64,000 nt of DNA, from NCBI RefSeq assembly GCF_014201885.1, contig NZ_JACHFN010000010.1:58360-122359 (forward strand), read 5' to 3'. Position 1 is the first letter of the stretch; each line of letters starts with the position of its first letter. The notes beneath the pieces were generated by a model. The model searched no databases. It worked only from the letters and a program-made list of their open reading frames with translations, and was not told the DNA's origin. The stretch is from Deinococcus budaensis. GTDB lineage: Bacteria > Deinococcota > Deinococci > Deinococcales > Deinococcaceae. The translations under genes and the position numbers were made by a program. Positions 1 through 13,415 of the stretch are shown piece by piece.

Positions 1-1
1 C

Positions 2-799
2 CGGCTGGAGGTGCGCCTCAGCGCGGTGCGGGCCTCGGGTGGGGGGCCGGACGGCACGGCGGCCCACAGTGTCCTGACTGTCGCCCGCGACCTCTCGGAA
101 CTCCAGACGCTGGCCGCCGAGATTCAGCGCCGGGGCCGGGCACTGGAGGCCGCGACCAGCCGCCAGAGCGAGCTGCGCAGTTACCTCGCCCTCTTTACCC
201 AGGCGCAGGAGGAAGAGCGGCGGCGCATCAGCCGCGAGCTGCACGACGACACCGCGCAGGTGTTGATCGCCACCAGCCGCCGGGTCGCGCGGCTCGCCCG
301 CGAGCTGGACGGCGACCACAAGGGCCGTGTGGACGACATCCTGGCCGACTTGCAACAGGCCATCGAGAGCGTGCGCCGCTTTGCCCGCAACCTGCGCCCC
401 AGCGTGCTCGACGACCTCGGGCTGCTTCCGGCGCTGGAATGGCTCGCCGGACAGGCCCACACCGACACCCGGCTGGAGGTCAGCGGTCCCGAGCGCCGCC
501 TGACCCCCGCCCTTGAACTCACCGTGTTCCGGCTGGTGCAAGAAGCGCTGACCAACGTGGACAAGCACGCCGGGGCGCACAGCGCGGCCATCCGGGTGGC
601 CTACGGCCCCGGCGGCGTGCGGGTGGCCGTCACCGACGACGGCCAGGGCTTCACGCCGGGGCAGGCGCTGGCCCGCGCCCAGGGCGGCCACCTGGGCCTC
701 ATCGGCCTGCGCGAGCGCGTGGCCCTGGCCGGGGGCCTCCTCGACGTGGAGAGCGAGCCGGGCCGGGGCACCACCCTGACCTTCACGCTGCCGGGGTGA
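2..799 (+). CDS. Sensor histidine kinase, HisKA_3/NarL type (5' end outside window)
   Basis: Partial two-component sensor kinase; the frame is open to the first base, so the N-terminal sensory part lies upstream. The dimerisation/phosphoacceptor helix carries [14 protein letters not shown] with the His of ELHDD, the HisKA_3 form seen in NarX/DegS/NreB-type kinases. The ATPase domain shows the N box ([11 protein letters not shown]), the G1 box (DDGQGF) and a [10 protein letters not shown]2-like segment, ending in the usual [12 protein letters not shown]. It would autophosphorylate on His and pass the phosphate to a LuxR/FixJ-type regulator, which is not in the window. The first residues look like the end of a PAS-type region, but too little is visible to be sure. 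Confidence 0.9.
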   Translation, partial: RLEVRLSAVRASGGGPDGTAAHSVLTVARDLSELQTLAAEIQRRGRALEAATSRQSELRSYLALFTQAQEEERRRISRELHDDTAQVLIATSRRVARLARELDGDHKGRVDDILADLQQAIESVRRFARNLRPSVLDDLGLLPALEWLAGQAHTDTRLEVSGPERRLTPALELTVFRLVQEALTNVDKHAGAHSAAIRVAYGPGGVRVAVTDDGQGFTPGQALARAQGGHLGLIGLRERVALAGGLLDVESEPGRGTTLTFTLPG

Positions 800-975
800 G
801 CTGGGAAAATCCGTAAGGCGGTCAGCCCCCTGCGGGTCAAAAAGGAGAGGCGCATGTGGAGCGCCGTCAGGCAGGCGTCATGGCGGGCCGCTACACCGTC
901 GGAGACCGTGCCGCCGGGACCGCTCCCCGGCTGGGGCCTCCCGCTTCCTTTCCTGCCGCCTTCAAGGAGTCCACC

Positions 976-1857
976 ATGCCCAGTTCGTTTTTGTCTCCGC
1001 TCGCCCGTCCGGCCCTCGCGCTGCTGGCGCTCGGCCTCTCCAGCTCCCTGGCCGCCGCGCAGGTGCAGACCCAGAGCATCGTGGTCAATCCGGCCGGACC
1101 TGCCGTGGTCAGCCTGACCCTGATCGACGCGGACACCAACCGCCCGGTCCCCGGCTACGACCCCATCGCGCCCGCCGCGACCCTCGACCTCTCGCGGCTG
1201 CCGCGAAATCTCAACCTGCGGGCGAACACGGCCGGGCAGGTGGGCAGCGTGCGTTTTGGCCTCGACCGCCAGAGCAGCTTCCGGGTGGAGAACAGCGCGC
1301 CCTACGCCCTGTGTGCCGATCAGGGCGGGGACTACCCGGCGTGCCCGGCCAGCGTCTTCACGCCCGGCGCGCACCAGATCACGGCCACGGCCCACGCCGC
1401 GGCGGGTGGGGGCGGCGCGGCGGGGGCAGGCGTGCTGGTGAACTTCACGGTCGTTCGTTCGGCGCAGCAGGCTCCGGCGATCGCCGTGAACAGCCTGACG
1501 CTGATCGACGCCGACACCGACCGCCCGGTGCCCGGCTTCGACCCCATCCCGGCGGGCGCCCGGCTGCGGCTCTCGGCCCTGCCGCGCCACCTGAACGTGC
1601 GCGCCAACGTGTCGGGCGGGGTGGGCAGCGTGCGCTTCGACCTCGGGGGCGGCAAGACCACCCTGGAAAACGAGGCCCCCTTCGCCCTGTGCGTGGACGG
1701 CCGCGACCGCCAGGGCAAGAAGGGCAACTACTACGCCTGTGACCGCAGTGTCTTCGCGCCCGGCGAGCGCCGCATCGTCGTCACGCCCTTTGCCAAGATG
1801 TTCGGGGGCGGCGCGGCGGGCACGGCGCTGACCTGGACCTTCACGGTCGAGCGTTGA
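976..1857 (+). CDS. Secreted protein with two tandem copies of a beta-rich domain
   Basis: A 293-residue protein of unknown function. The ATG start follows an AAGGAG ribosome site (963-968). An N-terminal signal peptide (hydrophobic ALALLALGLSSSLAAA, cut near AQVQ) sends it to the envelope or outside. The mature part is a duplication: each half begins with SLTLIDADTxRPVPGxDPI, continues with LR/DLS.LPR.LN.RAN, then G.VGSVRF, then a Cys pair context (YALC...YPAC and FALC...YYAC), and ends with APG...I.T...A. The repeats are roughly residues 32-150 and 170-290. The 'sLIDAdTd.pv' pattern occurs in surface-attached beta-sandwich domains, so binding of a polymer or partner protein is plausible but not shown. 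Confidence 0.8.
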   Translation: MPSSFLSPLARPALALLALGLSSSLAAAQVQTQSIVVNPAGPAVVSLTLIDADTNRPVPGYDPIAPAATLDLSRLPRNLNLRANTAGQVGSVRFGLDRQSSFRVENSAPYALCADQGGDYPACPASVFTPGAHQITATAHAAAGGGGAAGAGVLVNFTVVRSAQQAPAIAVNSLTLIDADTDRPVPGFDPIPAGARLRLSALPRHLNVRANVSGGVGSVRFDLGGGKTTLENEAPFALCVDGRDRQGKKGNYYACDRSVFAPGERRIVVTPFAKMFGGGAAGTALTWTFTVER

Positions 1858-1886
1858 GGCTTCCTCCAGCCTGAGCCTTTTCTCTC

Positions 1887-1927
1887 AGCTCCAGCGGTTG
1901 TCCGGGCTTCCGGTGACCGCTGGAGCT
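1887..1927. terminator. Perfect 12-bp inverted repeat between converging genes
   Basis: AGCTCCAGCGGT (1887-1898) pairs perfectly with ACCGCTGGAGCT (1916-1927) around a 17-nt loop. It sits between the stop codons of two converging genes and probably ends transcription. No clean T-run follows on either strand, so termination efficiency is uncertain. Confidence 0.5.
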
Positions 1928-1967
1928 GTGTTGTGGCTTGGGTTGGCCCCGCGTTGCGGCTTCCCGC

Positions 1968-3032
1968 TTACCCGTGCCGCGCCAGAAACGCCTCCCGCTC
2001 CATCCAGGCGAGTTTCGGTTCGGTTTCTGAGGGAGCCTGCGCGGTGCCGTACACCGCGCGCATCAGCCGGAAGCCCAGGCCGTACATCCGCGCGGTGAGG
2101 GGGGGCAGAGGCACCAGGGTAAAGCCGCTCTTTTCCAGTGGTCCGTGAAAGAGCGTGACCGCGAACACCACCCGCGCGCCGCGCAGCTCGGGCCGCTCGC
2201 GCAGTGCCCGGGCCACGTCGCGCAGCGAGCGCTGATAGGCGCGGTAGGCAGTCAGGGCGCTGCGGCGGGTCAGGCCGACCAGACGCGGGGAGTGCAGGTG
2301 CAGCTCGGCGGCGGGGGTGCCGGGAGTCAGGCGCAGGCCCTGCGGTTCCAGGCCGCCCGGGAGAGGCCGGGCCGCCACCCGCATCACGGCGTCGGCGCGT
2401 TCGGTGAGCGGGACGACCCCGTGCGCGCGGGCAAAGCGGTCGTCCACCGCGCGGCGGTAGAGGTGCAGCGCCAGGTCGCGCGGCCCGGCCACGCGCAACC
2501 CCGGCAGCTCGCGCACCGGCCCCGGGCGGTACCCCAGGGCCGCCACGCGGGGCAACCACTCGCCCAGTTGGGCGCCCGGCACCCGCACGACCGCGCCGGG
2601 TTCCGGCGTGGGCGAGGGCAGCGGCAGCGGACGCACCCCCCAGGCCGCCAGCCGGGCGAGGTGGGGGCGGCTCAGTCCACCGCCCGGCCCCGGCGTCTCC
2701 AGCGTCCAGACGGTCACGGGCTGCCCGGCCACCGCCTCCAGCAAGGGCAGCTCTCCCGGCTCTCCCCACCCGGCGACCTCGTGCCCGGCGCGGGTGGCGG
2801 CGCGCAGGCCGCCGGGGTCGAGGCGGGCCAGGGCGGGAGGCAGTAGCAAGGTGGCCCGCACGCCCCGGGCCTCCAGCGCCGCGAGCGCCGCGCGCAGCTC
2901 GGGGGCTGTCCGCAGCGGCACCGTCAGCCCCAGGGCCGGAACGCCGGGATCGCCCCCCCACAGCGCCCCGAAGGCCCCCGCGCGCAGCAGGAGGAGCCAG
3001 ACGGAGGGTATGGGTGGAGGTGCGGCGGCCAT
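1968..3032 (-). CDS. Polysaccharide deacetylase-like protein with YkoP-like C-terminal domain
   Basis: 354 residues. The first half resembles the NodB/polysaccharide-deacetylase barrel in layout (LRAALAALEARGVRATLLLPPAL, then GHEVAGWG). The second half (about residues 190-354) resembles the YkoP-like domain (LRLTPGTPAAELHLHSPRLVGL, VVFAVTLFHGPLEKSGFTLVPLP). The usual metal-binding TFDDGP motif is not seen, so catalysis is doubtful. The start is supported by TACAGT six bases upstream of the ATG. It is transcribed divergently from a GT4 glycosyltransferase and belongs to an envelope-carbohydrate neighbourhood that includes a second, intact deacetylase at 6433. The domain naming is recall of families, not a search. 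Confidence 0.7.
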   Translation of the reverse strand: MAAAPPPIPSVWLLLLRAGAFGALWGGDPGVPALGLTVPLRTAPELRAALAALEARGVRATLLLPPALARLDPGGLRAATRAGHEVAGWGEPGELPLLEAVAGQPVTVWTLETPGPGGGLSRPHLARLAAWGVRPLPLPSPTPEPGAVVRVPGAQLGEWLPRVAALGYRPGPVRELPGLRVAGPRDLALHLYRRAVDDRFARAHGVVPLTERADAVMRVAARPLPGGLEPQGLRLTPGTPAAELHLHSPRLVGLTRRSALTAYRAYQRSLRDVARALRERPELRGARVVFAVTLFHGPLEKSGFTLVPLPPLTARMYGLGFRLMRAVYGTAQAPSETEPKLAWMEREAFLARHG

Positions 3033-3038
3033 TCACCG

Positions 3039-3044
3039 ACTGTA
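3039..3044 (-). promoter_or_regulatory. -10 element TACAGT of a leaderless promoter
   Basis: On the minus strand TACAGT ends six bases before the ATG at 3032. This puts the expected transcript start at or next to the start codon, so the mRNA would have no 5' untranslated region. Confidence 0.6.
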
Positions 3045-3113
3045 AAGCAGCGGCCGCCCGCTGGCCGGGGAGGCCCCCCCCTGGCCCTGGCGCGCCTCTC
3101 ATCTCGGCCGTCG

Positions 3114-3119
3114 TATGCT
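3114..3119 (+). promoter_or_regulatory. -10 element TATGCT upstream of the GT4 gene
   Basis: TATGCT lies about 85 bases before the GTG at 3205 and faces the glycosyltransferase. It would give a leader of about 80 nt. Its position also argues against the upstream ATG at 3115, which overlaps the hexamer itself. Confidence 0.4.
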
Positions 3120-3204
3120 CCTGTCTAGCGATGCTTCAGCTTTCCTTTATCCAGGTACCCTCTTGGCGGCGCGGCGTGGCGGCCGCAGGCGGAAGGCGGG
3201 CCGC

Positions 3205-4401
<1,197 letters not shown>

Positions 4402-5118
4402 GGTTCAGGGCGTGCCGCCACAAGAAGGGCAACCAGCCGCCCGCCAGGCGCCGCGCGCTCGTCTCGACCAGGGCGCCCGGCACGTAGCTCACGGTGCCCA
4501 GCTCGGCCAGCGCCTGTCCCATCAGCACGTCCTCGTAGGCCTCGACCTCGGGGTAGCCGCCCGCCAGCAGCGCGGCCTGACGCGAAAAGGCCATGTTGGC
4601 CCCGGCCAGGTTGGGCCGCCCGGCGAGTTCGCAGGCGTGCAAGAAGGCGCCGTAGCCCAGCTCGGAAGCCAGGCGCAGCGGGCGCGAGACGCCGCAAAAG
4701 CGCATCGGGCCGTAGAGGGCCACCTGACCGGGCCGGGCGGCCGCGTGGGCCAGCCGCGCCAGCCAGTCGGGGGCGGGCAGCGAGTCCGCGTCGGTGGTGG
4801 CGACCCAGGTGGTGCGCGCCGCGCCCAGCCCGGCCTGCCGCGCCCGGGCGATGCCGCCTCCCGCACAGTCCACCACCCGCGCCCCCCAGGCCCGCGCCAC
4901 CTCGCCCGTGCCGTCGCGGCTGGCGTGATCGACCACGATCACCTCGTGGGGGGCCAGACTCTGGCTTGCGAGGGCACGCAGGGTCAGCGGCAGGTAGCTC
5001 GCCTCGTTGCGCGCGGGAATGACGACGGTGAACTCCGGCACCGGCCCAGGCTAGCAGCCCGCCCCGCCCCGGAGCGCGCGGTGAGGCCGCCGGGGCCTGC
5101 TCGCAGGCCAGGCGCCGG

Positions 5119-6381
5119 ATGAGGGGGCGCCTGAGCGGCTGGCGTGCGCGCGGGTGGTCCCGGCGTCCCCCGCTGCCGCTGCGCCCCGGCACGCGGGGCG
5201 GCGTGGCGGCGACCGGGGCGGCGCTGGCCTGCGCCGAGTTTGTCCGCAGCGGCCTGTACGCGGCGTACCTGCCGCAGGCGAGCGCGGGGCTGCTGGGGCT
5301 GCCCAAGGCCGAGGCGGTCGCTGCCGCCGCCGCCGCGCTGACGGTGCATTTTCTGGCCGACACCCTGATGCGCGGCCCGGCGGGCGCCCTGATCGCCCGG
5401 CGCGGGGTGCGGCTCCCGCTGCTGGCGGGCGCGGCGCTGAGCCTGGGCGCCCTCGCGCTGCTGCCGCTGGCGCACCACCCCGCCACCCTGCTTCTGATGG
5501 CCGCGCTGCACGGCGTCGGCTTCTCGGTGATGTGGCCCGCCGCCATGAACCTGACCGCCGAGGCGGCCCGGCCCGGGCACCAGGGCCGCGCCCTGACCCT
5601 GCTGAGCGTGGGCGTCATGCCCCTGATCGGGGCGGGCGTGCTGGTGCTGGGCGCGCTGGCCGGGGGCGGGGGCCTGACCGTGCCGCTGCTGGTGTTGGGG
5701 GTGCAGGCGGCGGCACTCCTCGCGGCGCTGGGGGCGCCCGGGCGGCTGGGGGGGGCTGTGGACGGCCGCGCCGCCGCACCCGCCCGGCCCGCCACGCGGG
5801 TGCGGGCGGTGTGGCGGCCGCTCGCCCCGCTGCTGCCGGGCGCCTTTATGCAGACCCTTACCCTGACGCTGCTGGGGCCACTGCTGTTCACGCTCTTTCC
5901 TGAGCTGGGGCTGGGCTACTGGGGCATGGTCGGGGTGCTGGCGGTGGGTGGGGCGGCGGCGCTGGGAAGCTTTCCGCTGACGGGCCGCATCGCGGACGGC
6001 GGCCACGCCCGTCTCTCGGTCACACTGGGGTTCACCCTGATCGGGGCGGCGCTGGGCCTGCTCGCCACCACACCCCCCGTCGCGGCGCTGTACGCGCTGG
6101 CCGCCCTCGCCGGGCTGGGCTACGCCTTTGTGATGCCCGGCTGGGCCGCGCTGGTGACCGGCACCCTGCCCGCCGCCGAGCGCCCCGCCGCCTGGGGCGT
6201 CCTGATGACCGTCGAGAACGCCGGGACCGCCCTGGGGCCGCTGGTGGGCGCGCTGGCCTACCGCCAGCTGGGGGTGCCCGGCCCCTTTCTGACGGGCGCC
6301 GCGCTGGCGCTGCTGACCGCCACCGGCTACGTCGTCTTTCGCCGCGCCTTCGCCCGCGCTGCGGATGCCCGCCCCGCCTGA
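5119..6381 (+). CDS. MFS transporter
   Basis: 420 residues with about twelve hydrophobic segments in two halves, the major facilitator layout. After the first segments comes a cytoplasmic-loop motif of the type G-x3-D-x2-RGP-x4-IARRG ([18 protein letters not shown]), a recognisable variant of the MFS loop 2-3 signature. The central loop is basic and proline-rich ([17 protein letters not shown]). The substrate is unknown; the position between glycosyltransferases and a polysaccharide deacetylase would suit an envelope precursor or drug exporter, which is only inference. The stop codon lies 52 bases before the next gene on the same strand. Confidence 0.85.
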   Translation: MRGRLSGWRARGWSRRPPLPLRPGTRGGVAATGAALACAEFVRSGLYAAYLPQASAGLLGLPKAEAVAAAAAALTVHFLADTLMRGPAGALIARRGVRLPLLAGAALSLGALALLPLAHHPATLLLMAALHGVGFSVMWPAAMNLTAEAARPGHQGRALTLLSVGVMPLIGAGVLVLGALAGGGGLTVPLLVLGVQAAALLAALGAPGRLGGAVDGRAAAPARPATRVRAVWRPLAPLLPGAFMQTLTLTLLGPLLFTLFPELGLGYWGMVGVLAVGGAAALGSFPLTGRIADGGHARLSVTLGFTLIGAALGLLATTPPVAALYALAALAGLGYAFVMPGWAALVTGTLPAAERPAAWGVLMTVENAGTALGPLVGALAYRQLGVPGPFLTGAALALLTATGYVVFRRAFARAADARPA

Positions 6382-6432
6382 GGCAGCGTGCGTCCAGAAG
6401 CCGGGAAAGGCGCTTGGCAGGGAAGAGCGGGA

Positions 6433-7176
6433 ATGGGGCGCGGGCCGTCCACCACGCCTCCTCGCCGCTGGCGGTGGCTGGGGGGCGCCCTGCTCGCCGC
6501 CGGGGGCGCGGCGCTGCTGGCCGACCTGTGGGGCCGGGCGGCCGGGTGGGGGGCGCTGGGGCCGGGAGACCGCCGCGTGCCGCGCGTGGCGCTGACCTTC
6601 GACGACGGGCCGGGCGAGCGCACGCCCGAGCTGCTGGCCGTGCTGGCGCGGCGCGGCGCCCGCGCCACCTTTTTCGTGACGGCGCCCGCCGCTGCGCGCT
6701 GGCCGGAGGGGGTGCGGGCGATCCGCGAGGCCGGGCACGCGGTCGAGGCGCACGGCCGCTGGCACCTCCACGCCCTGCGCCTTTCCCCCTGGCGCGAGTG
6801 GGCGCAGGTCCGCTGGCACCCGCGCGCCGCTGAGCCGGGTCCGCACCTCTACCGCCCGCCCTACGGGGGCCACAGCCCGCTGACCCGCCTGCTGGCCCGG
6901 CTGGCCCGGCGTCAGGTCGCGCTGTGGGACGTGGAGGGCCGCGACTGGACTGCCGCCCCGGCCGCCGACCTCGCCGCCGGGGTGCTGGCCCAGGTCCGCC
7001 CCGGCAGCGTGGTCCTGCTGCACGACGGCCCGGCCGTGACGCCCGAGCTGCTCGACCGGGTGCTCGCCGGGTTGCGCGAGCGCGGCCTGACGCCGGTCCG
7101 CCTGGCCGAGCTGCCGCCGCGTCCCATCGGTCTGCGGGAGGGGCTGCGGCGCCTGCGCGCGAGCTACGGACGCTGA
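6433..7176 (+). CDS. Polysaccharide deacetylase, membrane-anchored
   Basis: 247 residues from the ATG that follows a GGGAAG purine run; a GTG at 6388 is also in frame. One N-terminal membrane helix ([19 protein letters not shown]) anchors the NodB domain outside. Catalytic motifs are clear: motif 1 [10 protein letters not shown], motif 2 region [19 protein letters not shown] (variant H-x3-H), motif 3 YRPPYGG, motif 4 LWDVEGRDW and motif 5 VVLLHDG. The family removes N- or O-acetyl groups from cell-wall polymers or lipid-linked sugars. Compared with the protein at 1968-3032, this copy keeps the metal site and should be active. It is probably co-transcribed with the MFS gene. Confidence 0.88.
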   Translation: MGRGPSTTPPRRWRWLGGALLAAGGAALLADLWGRAAGWGALGPGDRRVPRVALTFDDGPGERTPELLAVLARRGARATFFVTAPAAARWPEGVRAIREAGHAVEAHGRWHLHALRLSPWREWAQVRWHPRAAEPGPHLYRPPYGGHSPLTRLLARLARRQVALWDVEGRDWTAAPAADLAAGVLAQVRPGSVVLLHDGPAVTPELLDRVLAGLRERGLTPVRLAELPPRPIGLREGLRRLRASYGR

Positions 7177-7284
7177 TCGGGGGTGCCCAGGACTCCACAC
7201 GTGGCCGAACCCGGGGCGGGCCAGGCCGTGCGGGGGTCTCGACGCGCCCCTCTCCGGCCCGGCCCTCGCCCGGCGTGGCCGCGG

Positions 7285-8535
7285 TCAGGGCGGGCCATAC
7301 GGGGCCGCGTGCGGGGCCGCCGCTTCCACTTCCAGCAGTGCCCGCACCTCGGCCGCGATCACCGGAAGGGCGCCCCCCGGGCCGATACGGGTCAGGCCCG
7401 CCAGCGCCGCGCGCGCCCGCCTCGGCCCGGCGGGCAGCAGCGCCTGCACCTCGGCGGCGACCGCGGCCGGGTCGGGGGTGACCACGCTGAGCGCCTCTCC
7501 CAAGAGCCGCCCCTGCCGCCGGGCGAAACCGGGCGTGAACTGCGGGCCGCGCGTGGGAAAGGCCACGACGGGCACGCCCAGCCCGGCGAGCTGCTCGTTG
7601 GCGGTGCCCGCCGTGCCCACCGCCACGTCGGCCGCCCGCGCGACCGCCCCGAAGGCGCCGCGCAGCAGCCCGACCCGGGCGCCCTCGCCCTGCGCCCAGG
7701 CCGTCTCCGCATCCTGCACCCGCAGCGTCCAGCCCGGCGGGAGCGTGGCGGCCTCCCACCCGTGCGGCCAGGCGACCAGCGCCTGCACCTCCGGCAGCCG
7801 GGCGGCGGCGCGCAGCATCAGGCCCAGGCTCTCGCGGTGGTCCTCGCGGGTGCCGGGCAACAGGGCCAGGACCTGCCTGCCGCCCGTCAGCCCCCTCAGG
7901 TCGTGTTCGGGGGCGGGCAGCACGTCGGGCGCGAAGCCCCCCGCCCAGCGCGCCCGCACCCCCCGCGCGGCGTAATACCGCTCGGTCGCCGCGTCGCGCA
8001 CGAACACCGCCCGCGCCCGCCGCGCCAGCCGCAACTCGTAGGGCAGCGGGTAGTTGGCGCCCAGCGCGTTGAGTTCGCCCAGCGCCCCGCGCAGCCCCAG
8101 CCCCTCGGCGTAGTGCGCGCTCAGCAGCGGCTGGACGTGGACCAGCGGCGCAGCCGCAGCGCGCGCGGCCAGCGTGCCCACCATCAGGGCGTAGGCGTCG
8201 CCCACCACCACGACCGCGCCCGTTCCCCGCGCGGCCTCTGCGGCCAGGCGCCACTGCCCCAGCGACGCGCCGATCAGGCCGGCCCGCAGGTCCGAGCCCA
8301 GGTTCGCCAGACTCCCGAAGGGAAAGCCGCCGCTGGGCAGCTCCAGCGCCCGGCCCACCCGCGCCGCGCCCGCCAGCCCCGCGTAGGCCCGCCCCGCCCC
8401 CACCAGCGGCAGCACCCGCGCCCGCGCCGCGCCGCCCCCTGCCAGCAGGTGCGCCAGCAGCTGCGCGCCGATCAGGTCCTCGGCCACGCCGTTCGACAGC
8501 AGCAGGGCGGGCCGGGGGACAGCGGCAGGGGTCAC
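7285..8535 (-). CDS. Lipid-A-disaccharide synthase-related glycosyltransferase
   Basis: 416 residues from a GTG ([16 protein letters not shown]). The overall pattern matches the LpxB-related family found in cyanobacteria and Deinococcus: an N-terminal [32 protein letters not shown], a middle [17 protein letters not shown], then [19 protein letters not shown] (the LPG-[ST]R-x2-E hallmark), and [21 protein letters not shown] near the end. Deinococcus has no classical lipid A, so the acceptor is unlikely to be a lipid A precursor; a lineage-specific glycolipid is the reasonable alternative. It is divergent from the gene at 8602 with 66 bases between starts. Confidence 0.82.
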   Translation of the reverse strand: MTPAAVPRPALLLSNGVAEDLIGAQLLAHLLAGGGAARARVLPLVGAGRAYAGLAGAARVGRALELPSGGFPFGSLANLGSDLRAGLIGASLGQWRLAAEAARGTGAVVVVGDAYALMVGTLAARAAAAPLVHVQPLLSAHYAEGLGLRGALGELNALGANYPLPYELRLARRARAVFVRDAATERYYAARGVRARWAGGFAPDVLPAPEHDLRGLTGGRQVLALLPGTREDHRESLGLMLRAAARLPEVQALVAWPHGWEAATLPPGWTLRVQDAETAWAQGEGARVGLLRGAFGAVARAADVAVGTAGTANEQLAGLGVPVVAFPTRGPQFTPGFARRQGRLLGEALSVVTPDPAAVAAEVQALLPAGPRRARAALAGLTRIGPGGALPVIAAEVRALLEVEAAAPHAAPYGPP

Positions 8536-8601
8536 GCGGGGCAGGATAACGGGGCCGGACCCTTTGCGTGGGAAGCGCGCGGGGCATGGTACGAATAGAC
8601 C

Positions 8602-9021
<420 letters not shown>

Positions 9022-9088
9022 ACTTCCCCACAGCCTGAACGTGAACCCAGCTACATTCCTGTCCAGGGCGGGCCAGGACCATGCCCCC

Positions 9089-10063
9089 ATGAAGATCAAC
9101 CGGACCGCCCGGGGCTTGCTCGCCCTCGCCGCGCTCTCGCTGGGGGCCGCCGCGCTTGCGCAGACGGCGGGGACAGAGACGGCGACCACCTCCGCATCCA
9201 GCCTGCGCCCGGCCCTCAGCGGCGAGCGGCGCTTCCTGACCCTGCCGGGGTTTGGCCGGGTGGCCTACTACGCCGCGCCCGGCGGCACGGGGCGCCCGCT
9301 GCTGCTGACCCATTCGGTCAACGCCGCCGCCAGCGCCTACGAGATGAAGCCGCTGTGGGACGCCTACGCGGGCACCCGCCCCGTCTACGCGCTGGAGTGG
9401 CCCGGCTTCGGCAGCAGCGACCGCCCGGACATCCGCTACACGCCCGAGTTGATGGCGCAGGCCCTGAGTGCCCTGCTGGCCGAACTCGGGCAGGAGGTGG
9501 ACGTGGTGGGCCTCAGCCTGGGGGGCGAGTTCGCGGCGCGGGCGGCGCTCGCCGACCCCCGCATCCGCACCCTGGCGCTGCTCAGCCCCAGCGGCCTGGG
9601 GCAGCCCCGCAACGGAACCCAGCAGGCGAACGCCGCGGACGGCGGCACGCGGCTCTACCGCACCCTCAGCGCGGTGGGGACGCCCCTGTACGCCGCGCTG
9701 CGGACCCGGCCCAGCATCGAGTACTTCCTGAGCCGCTCCTTCCGGGGGCCGGTGGACCCGGGCCTGGTCGAGTACGCGCTGGAGACCTCCCGCCAGCCCG
9801 GCGCCAAGTACGCTCCGCTGTACTTCATCAGCGGGGGGCTATTCACCCCTGACGCTTACGGCGACCTCTACAGCAAGCTGCGGGTACCCGCCGCGGTGCT
9901 GTACGACCGCGACGCCTTCGTGAGCTTCGACCGCCTGCCCCTCTTCACCGCGCAGCCGGGCGTGAGCGCCGTCCGGATCGAGGGCACCGACGGCCTGCCG
10001 CACTTCGAGAAGCTCGCGGAGGTCAGGGCGGCGCTGGACGCCTTCTGGGCCGCGAACCGCTGA
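9089..10063 (+). CDS. Secreted alpha/beta hydrolase
   Basis: 324 residues. Translation starts at the ATG of [25 protein letters not shown], a good signal peptide, rather than 16 codons upstream. The alpha/beta hydrolase core shows [18 protein letters not shown], the nucleophile elbow GLSLGGE (Ser between two Gly), a candidate acid in [14 protein letters not shown], and the C-terminal His in DGLPHFEKL. The protein would act in the periplasm or at the surface on an ester, lactone or similar bond; the substrate is unknown. TACATT at 9052-9057 is a plausible -10 for a short leader. Confidence 0.85.
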   Translation: MKINRTARGLLALAALSLGAAALAQTAGTETATTSASSLRPALSGERRFLTLPGFGRVAYYAAPGGTGRPLLLTHSVNAAASAYEMKPLWDAYAGTRPVYALEWPGFGSSDRPDIRYTPELMAQALSALLAELGQEVDVVGLSLGGEFAARAALADPRIRTLALLSPSGLGQPRNGTQQANAADGGTRLYRTLSAVGTPLYAALRTRPSIEYFLSRSFRGPVDPGLVEYALETSRQPGAKYAPLYFISGGLFTPDAYGDLYSKLRVPAAVLYDRDAFVSFDRLPLFTAQPGVSAVRIEGTDGLPHFEKLAEVRAALDAFWAANR

Positions 10064-10157
10064 GGGGCACCAGGCCCGAAAGCCGCTCCTGCCTCCCTGC
10101 CCGGGGATGAGGCAAATGCGGCAGCGCCCGGCGCCCGGCCGTGGCACCATGCTCCCC

Positions 10158-10325
10158 ATGACCGACGACGCCCACGCCCGCGCCAACGCCGAACAGCTGC
10201 GCCTGCTGCGCGAGGCCCTGGCCGGAACGGACGCCGCCGGGCGCCCCGGAGCGCCTGCCACCGCTGCGGCGCCCTCGGCCCCACTCCCGCTCCCGGGCGT
10301 CTCCGGGCCGGTCCGCTCCTCCTGA
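10158..10325 (+). CDS. Possible small protein, 55 residues
   Basis: A short frame beginning MTDDAHARANAEQLRLLREALAG, followed by an Ala/Pro-rich tail. The helical charged start looks protein-like and codon positions are GC-rich, but any frame in this genome can look that way. No ribosome site is evident; CACCAT seven bases upstream could serve as a weak leaderless -10. Reported because it fills an otherwise empty gap between two genes. Confidence 0.3.
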   Translation: MTDDAHARANAEQLRLLREALAGTDAAGRPGAPATAAAPSAPLPLPGVSGPVRSS

Positions 10326-10472
10326 AGGCTGCGGGGGTCGGGGGGGCCGCCCTTGCGCCTTGAGCAAGGCGTCACGTCGGGGGAGTGGCCACCCCGCCGG
10401 GACGTATGCTGCCTTGCAGCGCTGCGGCACCCGGCCGCGCTCTCGCCCGCTTCCTTTTCCCGGAGGTACCCC

Positions 10473-10718
10473 ATGACCCGTGACGAACGCAACGACGCCA
10501 GCGGCGACAAGCAGGACGCGACCGGCGACATCCAGCCGGACACCGGCAGCGGCCTGAGCGATCAGGAAGCCGCCGAGCTGAACGCGACCCCCGGTCGCGG
10601 CGCCCGCCAGGAATCCGGCGCCCAGCTTTCGGACGCGTATGTGCAAGACCACGTGGAGGGCACGGCCAGCGCCACGCCCGACATTCCCGACATCGAGCCG
10701 GGCAGCGGCAAACGCTGA
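10473..10718 (+). CDS. Small acidic hydrophilic protein
   Basis: 81 residues, preceded by CGGAGG (10461-10466) at good spacing from the ATG. The protein is rich in Asp, Glu, Gly, Ser and Thr with almost no hydrophobic core (DERNDASGDKQDATGDIQPDTGSG), so it is probably intrinsically disordered. It could be a desiccation/stress hydrophilin-like protein, but that is a guess from composition only. TATGCT at 10405-10410 may be its -10 element. It converges with leuS. Confidence 0.6.
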   Translation: MTRDERNDASGDKQDATGDIQPDTGSGLSDQEAAELNATPGRGARQESGAQLSDAYVQDHVEGTASATPDIPDIEPGSGKR

Positions 10719-10788
10719 GCTTTCCCCCACAGCGGGCCGCGCCCCACCCCGCCAGACCGGCACGGGTGGGGCGCGGCTCTGGCGCAGG

Positions 10789-13254
<2,466 letters not shown>

Positions 13255-13270
13255 GGAAGGCTCCTTGAAA

Positions 13271-13303
13271 GCAAAAAATCGCCCCGGCCTGCAACAGCCG
13301 GGG
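13271..13303 (-). terminator. leuS: Intrinsic terminator or attenuator in the leuS leader
   Basis: On the minus strand CCCCGGC and GCCGGGG form a perfect 7-bp stem around an 8-nt loop, followed by CG and six T. It lies between the upstream promoter/leader frame and the leuS ribosome site, so transcripts reading toward leuS must pass it. Confidence 0.75.
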
Positions 13304-13326
13304 ACGGGCACGCGGAAGCCGTTGGG

Positions 13327-13368
13327 CTAGGCGAGTCGTCCCCGGGTGGCAAGCGCAGAGCGGATCAT
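13327..13368 (-). CDS. Candidate leuS leader peptide, 13 residues
   Basis: A tiny frame MIRSALATRGRLA, starting exactly seven bases after TACACT, so it would be translated from a leaderless mRNA. It contains two Leu codons (CTT, CTC) and three Arg codons, and ends about 24 nt before the attenuator stem. Leader peptides coupled to a terminator upstream of an aminoacyl-tRNA synthetase are a known attenuation design. Two Leu codons are few, so sensing could also depend on overall translation. Confidence 0.5.
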   Translation of the reverse strand: MIRSALATRGRLA

Positions 13369-13375
13369 GGAAGAC

Positions 13376-13381
13376 AGTGTA
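13376..13381 (-). promoter_or_regulatory. -10 element TACACT of the leuS leader transcript
   Basis: TACACT on the minus strand is separated by seven bases from the ATG at 13368. The -35 region is weak. It is the only good -10 seen between the GNAT gene and leuS. Confidence 0.55.
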
Positions 13382-13415
13382 AAGGACTGGCGCGGCGAGA
13401 GAAAGGGAGGGTCCA

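Noticed and set aside
4984..7200. A 738-codon open frame on the minus strand across the MFS and deacetylase genes
   Set aside because: Same artefact; Gln/Arg/Gly-rich composition and antisense to two clear genes.
13338..13360. GGGTGGCAAGCGC resembling a T-box core near leuS
   Set aside because: It lies on the plus strand, opposite to leuS, and there is no specifier stem.
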